Below, one piece after another: positions 1 through 9,148 of a DNA stretch of 59,502 nucleotides (positions are counted from its first letter, which is position 1; each line of letters opens with the position of its first letter). Position numbers and translations under genes: made by a program. The stretch is from NCBI GenBank assembly GCA_003167255.1, contig PMTR01000185.1, positions 4,400-63,901 of the forward strand, written 5' to 3'. Under the pieces are notes generated by a model. The model did no database searches. It was not told the DNA's origin and was given only the letters and a program-made list of their open reading frames with translations. Origin of the DNA: Bryobacterales bacterium. GTDB lineage: Bacteria; Acidobacteriota; Terriglobia; Bryobacterales; Bryobacteraceae.

Positions 1-35
1 GCCTGGATGTCGCCGGGCGGGCTAGGCAGCAGCGG

Positions 36-78
36 AAGCCGGCTAAAGCCGGCTGCGGCCAGAATTGGCCGCCCCACT
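36..78 (+). repeat. REP-like repeat, family A, copy 1
   Basis: A 43-bp unit made of two adjacent palindromes: GCCGGCTAAAGCCGGC, then GCGGCCAGAATTGGCCGC, ending in CCCACT. The same 43 bases recur at 4887-4929, and variants occur at 49628-49668 and 51194-51234. It sits just upstream of the lipoprotein start at 115. A RAYT transposase gene lies next to the copy at 4887, so this family is its likely substrate (inference). Confidence 0.85.
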
Positions 79-114
79 CGGCCGGCCGGGACGGAGGTTG
101 TACACTCGAAGGGA

Positions 115-3100
115 ATGAAGAGATCGGGGATACTGGCCGCCGCGGTGTTGTCTCTGGCTCTGCTGGTTTCGTGTACGCGAGTGAGGCCCAACGCGACCGT
201 GCCTGCGCCTCCGCGGGCGGCGGAGGCCGGCGAGCACGACGACAATCCGTTCGAGGCGGCCGAGTATTTCCGCGAGCAGCGCGTTTTGGGCGAGGGGCTG
301 CTGCCGGTGGAACGCTACACCGATGCCATGCGGCATGTGGGGACCATGCGAAGGTACTCACTGGCCGAAGGGCGCTTTGTGGATGGCACGCCGCCCACCC
401 CCGCGACGTTCGGCGCGTGGCAATCGCTGGGGCCGGGGAACGTGGGCGGACGCACGCGCGGGCTGGTGATTCATCCGCAGAATTCCCAGATCATGTGGGC
501 GGGCGGCGCTACGGGCGGCATCTGGAGGACCACCGACGGCGCGCAGACCTGGTTTCCGGTGAGCGATTTCGCGCCGGTGCTGGCGATCAATTGCCTGGTG
601 ATGGACCCGAGCGACCCCAATACGCTCTACGCCTGCACCGGCGAGCAGACACAGAACTGGCGCGGCGCGGGAATCTACAAAACCACCGACGGCGGAACGA
701 CGTGGAACCAACTGGGCTCGACCGCGACGCCGGATTTTTATTTCGTCAACAATATCGCCATCAGCCAGGCGGCGCCCGCGCACCTCTACGCCGCCACGAA
801 CACGGGCCTGTGGGTGAGCCTGGATGGCGGAGCGACGTGGAACCTAAAGCTGGCGTCGCCCGATGGGGGTCCGGCGGCCACGCTCACGGGTGGCACCACC
901 AACGGCTGCTTCGACGTGGTGACGCAACCGGGGCAAAGCGCGGACACGGTGCTGGCGGTGTGCCACCAGCCGGGCAACGTCACCTACTCGGTGTTCCGCA
1001 ACGCGGACGCGGCGGGCGCGGGAACGTGGCTGGTGGTGTTGAGCGACCCCAACATGTGGTACGTGGTGCTGGCGGTGGCGCCCTCGCAGCCCAGCACCAT
1101 TTACGCCATCGCGGTTACCATCTCGACCAGCAGCGCGTACGCGCACGGGCTGCTGGCGGTGTACCGTTCGACGAACGGCGGCGCCTCGGGAAGCTGGACA
1201 ACGCAAACGTCCAACACGAGTTCGAACCGGCTGGATTCGGCGATTCTGAGCATCGATAGCGCGTACAATTTCACCGGCTCTTTTTGCACGGCCAGCGCCG
1301 GGAGCGTGAATTTCAACGGGCAGGCGGGTTACAACCTGGCGGCCTTGGTGGACCCGCTCGATCCCAGCCGCTTGTGGGCGGCGGGAGTGGGACTGTTCCG
1401 CTCCGACGACGGCGGCGCCAATTGGGGCTACGCGTTCACGGGGAACCACCCCGACCAGCATGCGCTGGCCTTCGACCCCGGCTACAACGGCAGCACCAAC
1501 CAGATTCTGTACAACGGCAACGATGGCGGCATCTACTTGACCACGCAGGCGCGCGGCGCGGCGGGCACTTGCGCGGCCAAGACGACCACGGTGAATTGGA
1601 CGTCGCTCAACAATAGTTATTCCACCACGCAGTTCTACCACGGAGTCCCTTACCCCGGCGGCAGCGCGTATTTCGGCGGCACGCAGGATAACGGCACGGT
1701 GCGCGGCGCCGATTCGGGCGGACCGAACCAGTGGGGCTCGATCTATGGCGGCGATGGCGGGGTGTCGCGCCTGGACCCGCTGGACGCCAACACGGTTTAC
1801 GTGGAGTACACGCACGGGGCCTTCGCCAAATCGACCGATGGCGGGTTCACCTACACCAGCGTGGTAAGCGGCATTGCGGAATCGTCGAGCAACTTCCCGT
1901 TCATCGCGTGGTACCTCTTCGATCCCAACGATTCGTTGCGGCTCTATACCGGCGGGCGGCAATTGTGGCGCAGCGAAAATGGCGCGGGCGCGTGGACGGC
2001 GGCGAGCGCGCCCATCGACCCGGTGGGCGGCAATCTGGACAACATCCGCGCCATTGCGGTGTCGCAGGCCGATTCCAACCTGGTGCTGTTCGGCACGCAC
2101 TATGGCAAGATTTTCCGCAACGCGGCGACGTTGGCCGCGACCGGCAGCACGATCTGGAGCTTCACCACGCCGCGCGCCGGCAACGTGGCGCATATCGAAT
2201 TCGACCCACATCAGCCAAATACCATTTACGCCACGTACACCACGTTCAACGTAGCGGCGGGTGACAATCACGTGTACCGGTCGACCGACGGCGGACTGAC
2301 GTGGAATGGCATCGACGGCTCGGGAGCCAATGGCCTGCCGGATGTGCCGGTGGAGACGATTCTGGTGGACCCGGCCGATTCGGGCAAGCTCTACCTGGGA
2401 ACGGACATCGGCATGTTCGCGAGCTTCGACGGCGGCAACACGTGGGTGCGCGACGATAATCCGTTCGCCAACGCGATCGTGACGACCCTGGCGATTGACA
2501 GTGGCAACCTGTACGCCTTCACCTACGGGCGCGGCGTGTGGCGCGTGGCGCTGGCGGGAACCAGTGTGGGCCCGTGCACGTACCTGGTTTCTCCGTCCAG
2601 CATTGCGGCCGATTCGACCGGCGGCGTGTACGCCATCAAGGTGTCGACGCAGGCGAACTGCGGATGGTCGGCGCGGCCGGCCGCGGCGCTTCAGGCCGGG
2701 TCGCTTCCAGCGACGATCCAGCCTCCGGCCAGCGGCGTGGGGAACGGCTCGGTGTTCCTGACGGTGGGGCCGAGCGATTCTTCAGCGGCCCGAACGGGAA
2801 CCTTCCTGGTGCAAAATCAGGCCATCACGGTGACCCAGAGCGGGGCGGTGAGTGCGGCGCCGGGGAACGAAATAGGCAGTGCTTTTTCCATCCCATCCTT
2901 GCCTTACGAGGGTTACGGCAGCACTTCGTCGCACACCGAAAACGCGGCGGACCCGAAGCACTCCTGCACCGGGTCGGCGGACTTCCAGACCTCGTGGATG
3001 GAATTCAACGCTCCCAAGAGCGGCAACGTGCAGGTGACGCTGCAAGGGATCCACAACAACGCCGGCAGCGCATCCATCGTGCTGACGGCATACCCGCCGC

Positions 3101-4257
3101 TGAACGGCACAATCCTGGGCGGTGAACTGGCCTGCACCACGCTGGCGCTGGACACGGGCTCGCCGGCGCATCTCTCGACAGCGACATTTCCGGTGACCGG
3201 CGGCGCGACCTACGCACTGGAGGTGAGCACGCTCTCGAAGCCGGTAACCGACGCCTGGTATTTCGGAGTGTCGATGGCGCCAGCCGCGTCCACCTTCGAC
3301 GTCAGCCCGCCGGAGGCCAGCATGCAGCCGGGCCAGACGCAGCGTTTTCAGGCCGTCACTTCCAACTTGGGGAACACGGCGGTGCGCTGGCTGCTCTCGC
3401 CGCAGTTCGGAGTGATCGCGCCGGATGGGACATACACGGCGCCCTCGCAGTTGAGCGCGCCTTCGCAAGTCACGGTGACGGCGCAAAGTCTGGGCAACGC
3501 GGTGTTGCAATCGAGTGCCACGATTGCGATCGGGACGGCGCCGCCGGTGGTGCTGGGAGCGACGGCAGTTACCAACGCCGCGAGTTTCCAAATCGGGGCG
3601 GTGGCGCCGGGAGAGATTGTGACGGCGTTCGGCGCGGCGATCGGCCCGGCAGCGTTGGTGACCGCGCAGTTGAACGCGCAAGGGCGGGTGGCATCGAACC
3701 TGAATGGCACCGAAGTGCTGTTCGACGACATACCCGTGCCGCTGGTCTACGTGACCGCCAACCAGGTGAGCGCCATTGTGCCGTACGAAGTGGCCGGCCA
3801 GCAGACCACTCGGGTGGTAGTGATCCGGAACGGCCAGGCGACGCAGGCTCTGACGGTGGCGGTGGGCGCGGTTGCGCCGGCGCTGTTCACTTCGATTTCA
3901 AGTGGATCGGGACCAGCGGCGGCAATCAATCAGGACACTTCGTTGAACGGTCCGGGGTCGGGCGCGCCGGTGGGATCGATAGTGGCGCTCTACGGCACTG
4001 GCGAGGGCCAGACTGCTCCGGGTGGCATCAACGGACGGGTAGCAAATAGCGTATTGCCGGCACCGCTCGCCGGGGTGAGCGTGAAGATCGGCGGCCAGGA
4101 CGCGCCGGTAGTTTATGCCGGCGCCGCGCCGCAGGCTGTCGCTGGCCTGCTGCAAGTGAACGTGCAAGTGCCGGAGCTAGCGCCGGGGACGTACCCGGTG
4201 GTGCTGATGGTGGGCGGAGTGAGCAGCAGGGCGGGTGTGACGCTGACGGTAAGGTAA
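115..4257 (+). CDS. Secreted BNR/Asp-box repeat lipoprotein with Solibacter-type C-terminal domain
   Basis: A 1380-residue exported protein. The open frame starts upstream at 7, but I chose ATG 115 because it begins a clean lipoprotein signal (basic MKR, hydrophobic core, lipobox LVSC with Cys20); the upstream part is translated REP sequence. The N-terminal two thirds carry many Asp-box motifs of the form S/T-x-D-G-G-x-T-W (for example KTTDGGTTWN, RSTDGGLTWN), as in sialidase or sortilin-like beta-propellers. Next comes a BACON-like segment (a CGW motif, ending ITVTQSG), a beta-rich region, an Ig-like segment, and about 230 residues resembling TIGR03437, a C-terminal domain known from Solibacter. 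It is probably anchored in the outer membrane or at the surface. No catalytic function can be assigned; ligand binding or sugar recognition is a guess. Confidence 0.85.
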   Translation: MKRSGILAAAVLSLALLVSCTRVRPNATVPAPPRAAEAGEHDDNPFEAAEYFREQRVLGEGLLPVERYTDAMRHVGTMRRYSLAEGRFVDGTPPTPATFGAWQSLGPGNVGGRTRGLVIHPQNSQIMWAGGATGGIWRTTDGAQTWFPVSDFAPVLAINCLVMDPSDPNTLYACTGEQTQNWRGAGIYKTTDGGTTWNQLGSTATPDFYFVNNIAISQAAPAHLYAATNTGLWVSLDGGATWNLKLASPDGGPAATLTGGTTNGCFDVVTQPGQSADTVLAVCHQPGNVTYSVFRNADAAGAGTWLVVLSDPNMWYVVLAVAPSQPSTIYAIAVTISTSSAYAHGLLAVYRSTNGGASGSWTTQTSNTSSNRLDSAILSIDSAYNFTGSFCTASAGSVNFNGQAGYNLAALVDPLDPSRLWAAGVGLFRSDDGGANWGYAFTGNHPDQHALAFDPGYNGSTNQILYNGNDGGIYLTTQARGAAGTCAAKTTTVNWTSLNNSYSTTQFYHGVPYPGGSAYFGGTQDNGTVRGADSGGPNQWGSIYGGDGGVSRLDPLDANTVYVEYTHGAFAKSTDGGFTYTSVVSGIAESSSNFPFIAWYLFDPNDSLRLYTGGRQLWRSENGAGAWTAASAPIDPVGGNLDNIRAIAVSQADSNLVLFGTHYGKIFRNAATLAATGSTIWSFTTPRAGNVAHIEFDPHQPNTIYATYTTFNVAAGDNHVYRSTDGGLTWNGIDGSGANGLPDVPVETILVDPADSGKLYLGTDIGMFASFDGGNTWVRDDNPFANAIVTTLAIDSGNLYAFTYGRGVWRVALAGTSVGPCTYLVSPSSIAADSTGGVYAIKVSTQANCGWSARPAAALQAGSLPATIQPPASGVGNGSVFLTVGPSDSSAARTGTFLVQNQAITVTQSGAVSAAPGNEIGSAFSIPSLPYEGYGSTSSHTENAADPKHSCTGSADFQTSWMEFNAPKSGNVQVTLQGIHNNAGSASIVLTAYPPLNGTILGGELACTTLALDTGSPAHLSTATFPVTGGATYALEVSTLSKPVTDAWYFGVSMAPAASTFDVSPPEASMQPGQTQRFQAVTSNLGNTAVRWLLSPQFGVIAPDGTYTAPSQLSAPSQVTVTAQSLGNAVLQSSATIAIGTAPPVVLGATAVTNAASFQIGAVAPGEIVTAFGAAIGPAALVTAQLNAQGRVASNLNGTEVLFDDIPVPLVYVTANQVSAIVPYEVAGQQTTRVVVIRNGQATQALTVAVGAVAPALFTSISSGSGPAAAINQDTSLNGPGSGAPVGSIVALYGTGEGQTAPGGINGRVANSVLPAPLAGVSVKIGGQDAPVVYAGAAPQAVAGLLQVNVQVPELAPGTYPVVLMVGGVSSRAGVTLTVR

Positions 4258-4835
4258 GGCGGCCCTTTTGCCGGCCGGCCAAGTGGGGCGGCGCTGGTTG
4301 TGTAGGCGCTCGACCAAGGGAACTGTTCGGCGGCGGTGACCAGGCCCGCCGAAACGGGGTTCTGTTCGATATAACTTCGAATGCGGGCCATCTCGACGGG
4401 CGATCTCACCAGGTGGTCATAGCTTTCCTCTTGCCAGAAGGGCTGGCCGGTTCGCCCCAGAGAGCGGTTTGCGTGATATGCGGTGACACCCTTCAGGGGT
4501 CCGAGCCAGCGCGTGGCGACCACGTGCGGAGTTATCAGAATATGTACATGATTGGGCATGATGACGAACGAATGCAGTTCATAGCGCTTGAACTGGTATT
4601 CGCCGGAGCACAAGGCGTCGGCCACTATCTGGGCGATTTCGGGCTGCTGCAGGAATCGAGGGCCGGCGGCGGCCTGGTCCAACAGGCGGTCCATTGTCAC
4701 GAATGATTTGCCTGAGGTCACTTGCTGAGGCGGGAAGATTCGGTTGCCGGGAAGACTGCCGTGCAAGCGGAATGTCACGAACAAGGGCTGCTCGACTACG
4801 TCGAAGTGGGGGAGGCGTCGCTCGTAATGCACCAT
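4113..4835 (-). CDS. REP-associated tyrosine transposase (RAYT, Y1/HUH family)
   Basis: A 240-residue HUH single-strand transposase of the Y1_Tnp (IS200-like) superfamily. The metal-binding HUH motif is PNHVHIL (His96 and His98), and the likely catalytic tyrosine is Tyr155 in RSYIEQNPVSAGLV, the usual RAYT motif. RAYTs are known to bind and cut REP hairpins. ATG 4835 starts the conserved MVHYERRLPHF; the frame stays open upstream to 4928 but that part is translated REP. The conserved domain ends near residue 180. The last ~60 residues are encoded by a degenerate REP half (4258-4292) and then antisense to the last 145 bases of the lipoprotein gene, so the C-terminus may be accidental. Family A REPs lie on both sides. 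The motifs look intact and the gene may be active. Confidence 0.88.
   Translation of the reverse strand: MVHYERRLPHFDVVEQPLFVTFRLHGSLPGNRIFPPQQVTSGKSFVTMDRLLDQAAAGPRFLQQPEIAQIVADALCSGEYQFKRYELHSFVIMPNHVHILITPHVVATRWLGPLKGVTAYHANRSLGRTGQPFWQEESYDHLVRSPVEMARIRSYIEQNPVSAGLVTAAEQFPWSSAYTTSAAPLGRPAKGPPYLTVSVTPALLLTPPTISTTGYVPGASSGTCTFTCSRPATACGAAPA
4258..4292 (-). repeat. Degenerate REP half, family A, inside the RAYT 3' end
   Basis: Read on the minus strand this begins GCCGCCCCACTTGGCCGGCC, matching the GCCGCCCCACT end of the family A units at 36-78 and 4887-4929. The first hairpin is missing or diverged. With 4887-4929 it brackets the RAYT gene. Confidence 0.55.
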
Positions 4836-4886
4836 CACCCAGAGTGGTGCGTTGGAAGGGAGGAAGTTCTCATAAAACTGGGCGGC

Positions 4887-4929
4887 AAGCCGGCTAAAGC
4901 CGGCTGCGGCCAGAATTGGCCGCCCCACT
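4887..4929 (+). repeat. REP-like repeat, family A, copy 2, upstream of RAYT
   Basis: Identical over 43 bases to 36-78. It lies 51 bases upstream of the RAYT start codon and 13 bases downstream of the kbl-like stop (both genes are on the minus strand). A REP at the 5' side of a RAYT gene is the arrangement known for these elements. Confidence 0.88.
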
Positions 4930-4942
4930 TGGGCGAGCCAGC

Positions 4943-6127
4943 TTACACCAGAATTCCCATCTTTTTGCCGACTTTTTGGAACACTTCTAATGCCTGGTCC
5001 AGCTCGGGCTTGGTGTGCGTGGCGGTCACGATGGTCCGCACGCGCGCCTTGCCCTTCGCTACCGTCGGGAAGCCGATGCCGGTGGCCAGCACGCCTGCGG
5101 CGAAAAGCTCGCGCGATAGTCCATGCGCCACTTTAGCTTCGCCGACAATCACCGGGGTGATGGGCGTTTCGCTGATTCCGGTATTGAATCCGGCGGACGT
5201 CAAGCCTTGCTTGAAGTATTTGGTGTTTTCCCAGAGATTTTCCATGCGTTGTGGTTCCTGTTCGAGCACATCAAAGGCGGCCAGGCAGGCGGCGGCCACG
5301 GCTGGGGGGTGCGAGGTGGAAAACAGGAACGGGCGGGCGCGATGGTAGAGAAAATCGATGAGGTCGCGGCTGCCGCAGACGTAGCCGCCCAGCACGCCGA
5401 TGGCTTTGGAGAGCGTGCCTACCTGCACCTGGACGCGGCCGTGGAGGCCGAAGTGGTCGATGGTGCCGCGGCCCTGGCGGCCCAGCACGCCGGAGGAATG
5501 GGCGTCATCCACCATCATGATGGCGCCGTGTTTTTCGGCGGCTTCCACCAGGCCAGGGAGCGCGCCGATATCGCCGTCCATGGAAAAGACGCCGTCGCTG
5601 ACGAGCAGCTTGTGGCCGGGAACGTTGTCGAGCTCGGCGAGGATCTTCTCGGCGGCGGCCACATCTTTGTGCGGGAAGACGTGGATTTTGGCGCGCGAAA
5701 GGCGGCAGCCATCGATGATGCTGGCGTGGTTGAGCTCGTCGGAGACGATGTGGTCGTCGGGTCCGAGTATAGCGGAAACGGTGCCGGCGTTGGCGGCGAA
5801 GCCGGATTGGAAAACCACGCAAGCTTCGACATTCTTGAAAGCGGCGATGCGCTCTTCGAGTTGCATGTGGATGCGCATGGTGCCGGAGATGGTGCGGACG
5901 GCGCCGGAACCGACGCCGAAATCCTTCACCGCCTGGATGGCGGCTTCGCGCAGCTTGGGATGGGTGGTCAACCCCAGGTAATTATTGGAGGCGAGGTTGA
6001 TGACCTGTTTGCCGTCGAAGCGCGATTCCGCCGCGCTCGCCGATTCCAGGATGCGCAAGCGCTGGTAGGCGCCTTCCGCGCGCCACTGTTCGAGCTGATC
6101 GTGAAGGTAAGAGAGAGGATGACTCAT
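4943..6127 (-). CDS. kbl: PLP-dependent alpha-oxoamine synthase, probably glycine C-acetyltransferase
   Basis: A 394-residue fold-type I PLP enzyme. Visible features are the ASNNYLGL N-terminal motif, the DDAHSSGVLG motif with the cofactor-binding Asp, and Lys241 in GTLSKAIG as the Schiff-base lysine. The family condenses an acyl-CoA with an amino acid; the closest named activity is 2-amino-3-ketobutyrate CoA ligase (glycine + acetyl-CoA), in cytosolic threonine/glycine metabolism. 8-amino-7-oxononanoate synthase (bioF) and serine palmitoyltransferase are close paralogues and cannot be excluded. No threonine dehydrogenase or biotin gene is nearby. It lies 28 bases downstream of the GH8 gene on the same strand and may be cotranscribed. 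No clear Shine-Dalgarno is visible. Confidence 0.82.
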   Translation of the reverse strand: MSHPLSYLHDQLEQWRAEGAYQRLRILESASAAESRFDGKQVINLASNNYLGLTTHPKLREAAIQAVKDFGVGSGAVRTISGTMRIHMQLEERIAAFKNVEACVVFQSGFAANAGTVSAILGPDDHIVSDELNHASIIDGCRLSRAKIHVFPHKDVAAAEKILAELDNVPGHKLLVSDGVFSMDGDIGALPGLVEAAEKHGAIMMVDDAHSSGVLGRQGRGTIDHFGLHGRVQVQVGTLSKAIGVLGGYVCGSRDLIDFLYHRARPFLFSTSHPPAVAAACLAAFDVLEQEPQRMENLWENTKYFKQGLTSAGFNTGISETPITPVIVGEAKVAHGLSRELFAAGVLATGIGFPTVAKGKARVRTIVTATHTKPELDQALEVFQKVGKKMGILV

Positions 6128-6155
6128 ACGAACACAGTCTAACAGCGGGCGTGAA

Positions 6156-7436
6156 CTACCACCTCGGGGGCCAGGCGCGGAACTGGCCGCTCGAGTGCAG
6201 CAGGGACATCATGTAGAGCGTGCCGTCGTAATACCGTTGCTGGCCGGAGGGCGTCGGAGTCTCCCACAGCGCTTTCACAAAGTCCGTGGCGCGCGGATCG
6301 GTGGCGGCCAGGCTGGCGACGGCGTTGGTCGCGATCAAGCCGGGCGCATGGGTGGCGTTGGTCTGGTGGCCGTCGAGCGTGAAAAGGCTGCCATAAGTTG
6401 CCATCCCTTTCGAGGCAAAGAAGGCCTGGATGCGGTCGCTCAGTTGCCGCTCGCGGGGATCCTTGGCCCACCAGGACCAGTCGACGGACCAGTTCATTTC
6501 GGTGCGCCAGGCATCGTAGCGGAAATTGGCGGCCCCGGAGTTAAACCGGCCGGCGTAGGGGGTGCCGTCGAAGTTGGCGTAATCGGGCGCGAGGCCGGTC
6601 TGGGGATTGGTGGCCTTCTGGAAGAAGTCGCGGCTGGCTTGGGCGGCCTGCTCCCAGAACTCACGGTCGGCGGGCGGTCCCCACAGAGCCCATAGCTCGT
6701 AGAAAGCCGGAAGGTGGTAGGAGGGATCGGTGAAGCCGTTGCGGTCCACGCCGGGCACGAAGCGCACCATCTTGTACTTCTCTTCGAACATGTTGCCGGC
6801 CGAGTACGGGCCGCGTTTGGTCTGCCCGGCGACCACCTCGCGGTGCAGCATCTGGTTCAGCAGGCGGTCGGCTTCAGCGCGGTAGTTGTAGATTCCGGGG
6901 CCGTTGCCCCACCGGTTGGCGGCGAAGTAGAGGGCCATGGTGTAGTACTCCTCGCCGTCGGGCGCGGGCGTTTCGTCATTGACGGCGCCGTCGGTCCGCA
7001 TCGACCAGGAGAAATAGCCGCGGGCGGGATGGCCGGGCTCGTCGCGGTACATGTAGGTCTTGGACCAGTTCCAGATGGCGTCGAATTCCCCCTTCTTGTC
7101 CAGTTGGACGGCGATCATCATGCCGTAGGACATGCCCTCGCTGCGTACATCGTGATGGGCGACGTCGGTTACATAGGCGAGCTTGCCGTTGGCGTTCTTG
7201 CCGGACTCATAGTAGATGGCTTCGGTGTCGGGATTGCCGTGGAACAACTGCTGGAAGGCCGCGTCGACCTTCTGTTTCACGTCTTTCTCGGAGATGCCGG
7301 CTTCGACGAAGAGATTCCGATAGCGCCCGGTGTTCACCGCTCCGGAAACCGGGCCGCCGGTCCGGGGTTGCTGTCCCTGTACGACGAGAGGAAGGCAACC
7401 GAGGAGGATGAGGAGGTGTCTGGCAGGGGATGACAT
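6156..7436 (-). CDS. Secreted GH8 glycoside hydrolase, reducing-end exo-oligoxylanase type
   Basis: 426 residues with a signal peptide (SSPARHLLILLGCLPLVV, cleaved near the following QGQQ), so periplasmic or secreted. The GH8 signature SEGMSYGMMIAV contains Glu100, the probable general acid; downstream acidic residues in the YFSWSMRTDGAVNDETP region fit the family's base and nucleophile region. Size and motifs match Rex enzymes (EC 3.2.1.156), which remove xylose from the reducing end of xylo-oligosaccharides, rather than endo-cellulases or chitosanases. It lies 29 bases downstream of an MFS sugar-acid-type transporter, which suggests a small hemicellulose-oligomer utilisation operon. Substrate is inferred from similarity only. 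Confidence 0.87.
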   Translation of the reverse strand: MSSPARHLLILLGCLPLVVQGQQPRTGGPVSGAVNTGRYRNLFVEAGISEKDVKQKVDAAFQQLFHGNPDTEAIYYESGKNANGKLAYVTDVAHHDVRSEGMSYGMMIAVQLDKKGEFDAIWNWSKTYMYRDEPGHPARGYFSWSMRTDGAVNDETPAPDGEEYYTMALYFAANRWGNGPGIYNYRAEADRLLNQMLHREVVAGQTKRGPYSAGNMFEEKYKMVRFVPGVDRNGFTDPSYHLPAFYELWALWGPPADREFWEQAAQASRDFFQKATNPQTGLAPDYANFDGTPYAGRFNSGAANFRYDAWRTEMNWSVDWSWWAKDPRERQLSDRIQAFFASKGMATYGSLFTLDGHQTNATHAPGLIATNAVASLAATDPRATDFVKALWETPTPSGQQRYYDGTLYMMSLLHSSGQFRAWPPRW

Positions 7437-7465
7437 TGAATAGTTTGAGCCTCAAACTTACGATA

Positions 7466-8734
7466 TCACCGGGACGGGCGGAGTTCGCTGCGCCATATCA
7501 CCTGCTCTATTCTGCCGACGAGAAAAATCCAGGAAGCCGAGCCTGCCAACGCAACGGCTGTCAGGATGACGAAGGCCCAGTAAAACTCTCCCGTGCGCTC
7601 CAGGACAAATCCGGTGACTGCGGGGGCCACAACACCTGCGAGATTACCAAGCATGTTCTGGAAACCTGTCCAGCGTCCCGCGGCTTGGGGTCCCGCGAGC
7701 GTCTGCGTGATGGCCCACCCGTTGGAAGAAAACACGCCGAAGGATACTACGCCCAATATGAGCGCGGCAACGCAATAGCGCGGCCCGCTGACCACAGCCA
7801 ACCCGGTGAATACCCCGGCGCACGCGAGCCCCCCGCCCGTGAAAGTCTTGCGGACACGCGTGGGAGTCGCACCCGACATGATCCAGCGATCGGAAAGCCA
7901 ACCGGACAGGGTGGAGAAACAGGCCCCCAGCAGGTAAGCGCTGCCTCCGATCCTAGCCATGTTGTCCATGGAGAAGTGCCGTTCGCGCACCAGATAAAAA
8001 GGAAGCCAGGTAATGAGGAAATAGTTGACATAGTTGCTGCAGAAGAGCCCGATGCTGGTGCCCCAGGCCGATCGCAACCGCAGAAACTCGAGTAGACCTG
8101 GCGCGCCGGTAGTGCCGGTGGGAATGGCGTCCGGTATTTTCGGCATTGGCTTCGGCATCCATTTGAACCAAGGGACGAGCCAAAGCAGGCTGACCAGGCC
8201 GAGCACGAGGAAGAACGGGCGCCAGCCGAATCTGGCCATCAGCAGGCCACCGAACAGCATGCCAAATCCAGGTCCCAGCACGAATCCCGCGGAGACCACC
8301 GAATTGGCAAGCCCCCGGTGCTCTTCCGCGAAGTTCAGCGCAATGATCTTTGAGTAGGAGGGAAAGGCGACCGATTCGCCGATACCGAGGAGCAATCGCA
8401 ATATGAACAGCACCGCGAACGTGTGCACGAGGCCCGTGGTGGCTGTCGCGGCCGACCAGAGAAAGAAGCCGCCGGCGAATACCCAGTTGACGTTCCAGCG
8501 GTCCACCAACCAGCCGGCGAAGGGTTGCAGACACGCGTAGGTCCAGAAAAACGCGGAGAGCAGAATGCCCAGTTGCGATGCGGAAATGCGAAGCTCGTCT
8601 TTCAGCATGGGAGCGGCGATGGAGAGATTCCCGCGATCCACATAGTTGATAAAGACAGAAAGCCCGAGCAGGATGAGAACCAGCAAGAGAGGGCCCGGAA
8701 TGGCCTTACGCCGCGGCGCCGTGGAGGTTGGCAT
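7466..8734 (-). CDS. MFS transporter, anion:cation symporter (hexuronate/glucarate-like) family
   Basis: A 422-residue, 12-helix inner-membrane carrier. The start region NYVDRGNLSIAAP and the loop DRWNVNWVF are typical of the ACS subfamily of MFS, which imports sugar acids such as hexuronates, glucarate or galactonate. A charged cytoplasmic loop after helix 6 (PKPMPKIPDAIP) is visible. It starts the minus-strand run that continues into the GH8 hydrolase and the oxoamine synthase, so a sugar acid released from glucuronoxylan is a reasonable substrate guess. Confidence 0.85.
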   Translation of the reverse strand: MPTSTAPRRKAIPGPLLLVLILLGLSVFINYVDRGNLSIAAPMLKDELRISASQLGILLSAFFWTYACLQPFAGWLVDRWNVNWVFAGGFFLWSAATATTGLVHTFAVLFILRLLLGIGESVAFPSYSKIIALNFAEEHRGLANSVVSAGFVLGPGFGMLFGGLLMARFGWRPFFLVLGLVSLLWLVPWFKWMPKPMPKIPDAIPTGTTGAPGLLEFLRLRSAWGTSIGLFCSNYVNYFLITWLPFYLVRERHFSMDNMARIGGSAYLLGACFSTLSGWLSDRWIMSGATPTRVRKTFTGGGLACAGVFTGLAVVSGPRYCVAALILGVVSFGVFSSNGWAITQTLAGPQAAGRWTGFQNMLGNLAGVVAPAVTGFVLERTGEFYWAFVILTAVALAGSASWIFLVGRIEQVIWRSELRPSR

Positions 8735-8853
8735 GAAGAGGTCGCATCATCTTAGCCGCCCAGGCGCGACATTTGCAAGTCTTCACTCGGGGCTGTTCTC
8801 GTGGCCTGGCATCAGACTAGGAGGGTAGCTTGTTCAGGTACAATGGGACTGCC

Positions 8854-9144
8854 GTGAAGATTGAGGTGGACATCCCGATCCCCGAAGGAGCCCTTGACGA
8901 AAGCGCCAAGGACCGCCTTCGCCGCGATGCTCTTGAGGCTGCTATTCTACGGCTCTTTGATGAGCGCCGCATTTCCTCAGCCGAAGCCGCCCAGGATCTG
9001 GGTCTTACCCGCATTCAGTTTATGGAGTTGACCCGCACACGGAACATTCCGCAACACGACTACACCTCCGGCGATCTGGCCGAGGATCTCTCCGATCTGG
9101 AAAAGGTCGAGCAACATCTGCCGCGGGCCGGTTCGCCGCGGTGA
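8854..9144 (+). CDS. UPF0175-family antitoxin-like protein
   Basis: A 96-residue protein starting MKIEVDIPIPEGAL (GTG start at 8854; a TTG at 8830 is also open but adds a non-conserved tail). The central segment SSAEAAQDLGLTRIQFMEL is the helix-turn-helix-like core of UPF0175 (PF03683), usually the antitoxin partner of a DUF3368 PIN-like toxin. A DUF3368-like start follows immediately but breaks off, so this is probably an orphan antitoxin. Confidence 0.72.
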   Translation: MKIEVDIPIPEGALDESAKDRLRRDALEAAILRLFDERRISSAEAAQDLGLTRIQFMELTRTRNIPQHDYTSGDLAEDLSDLEKVEQHLPRAGSPR

Positions 9145-9148
9145 TGGA

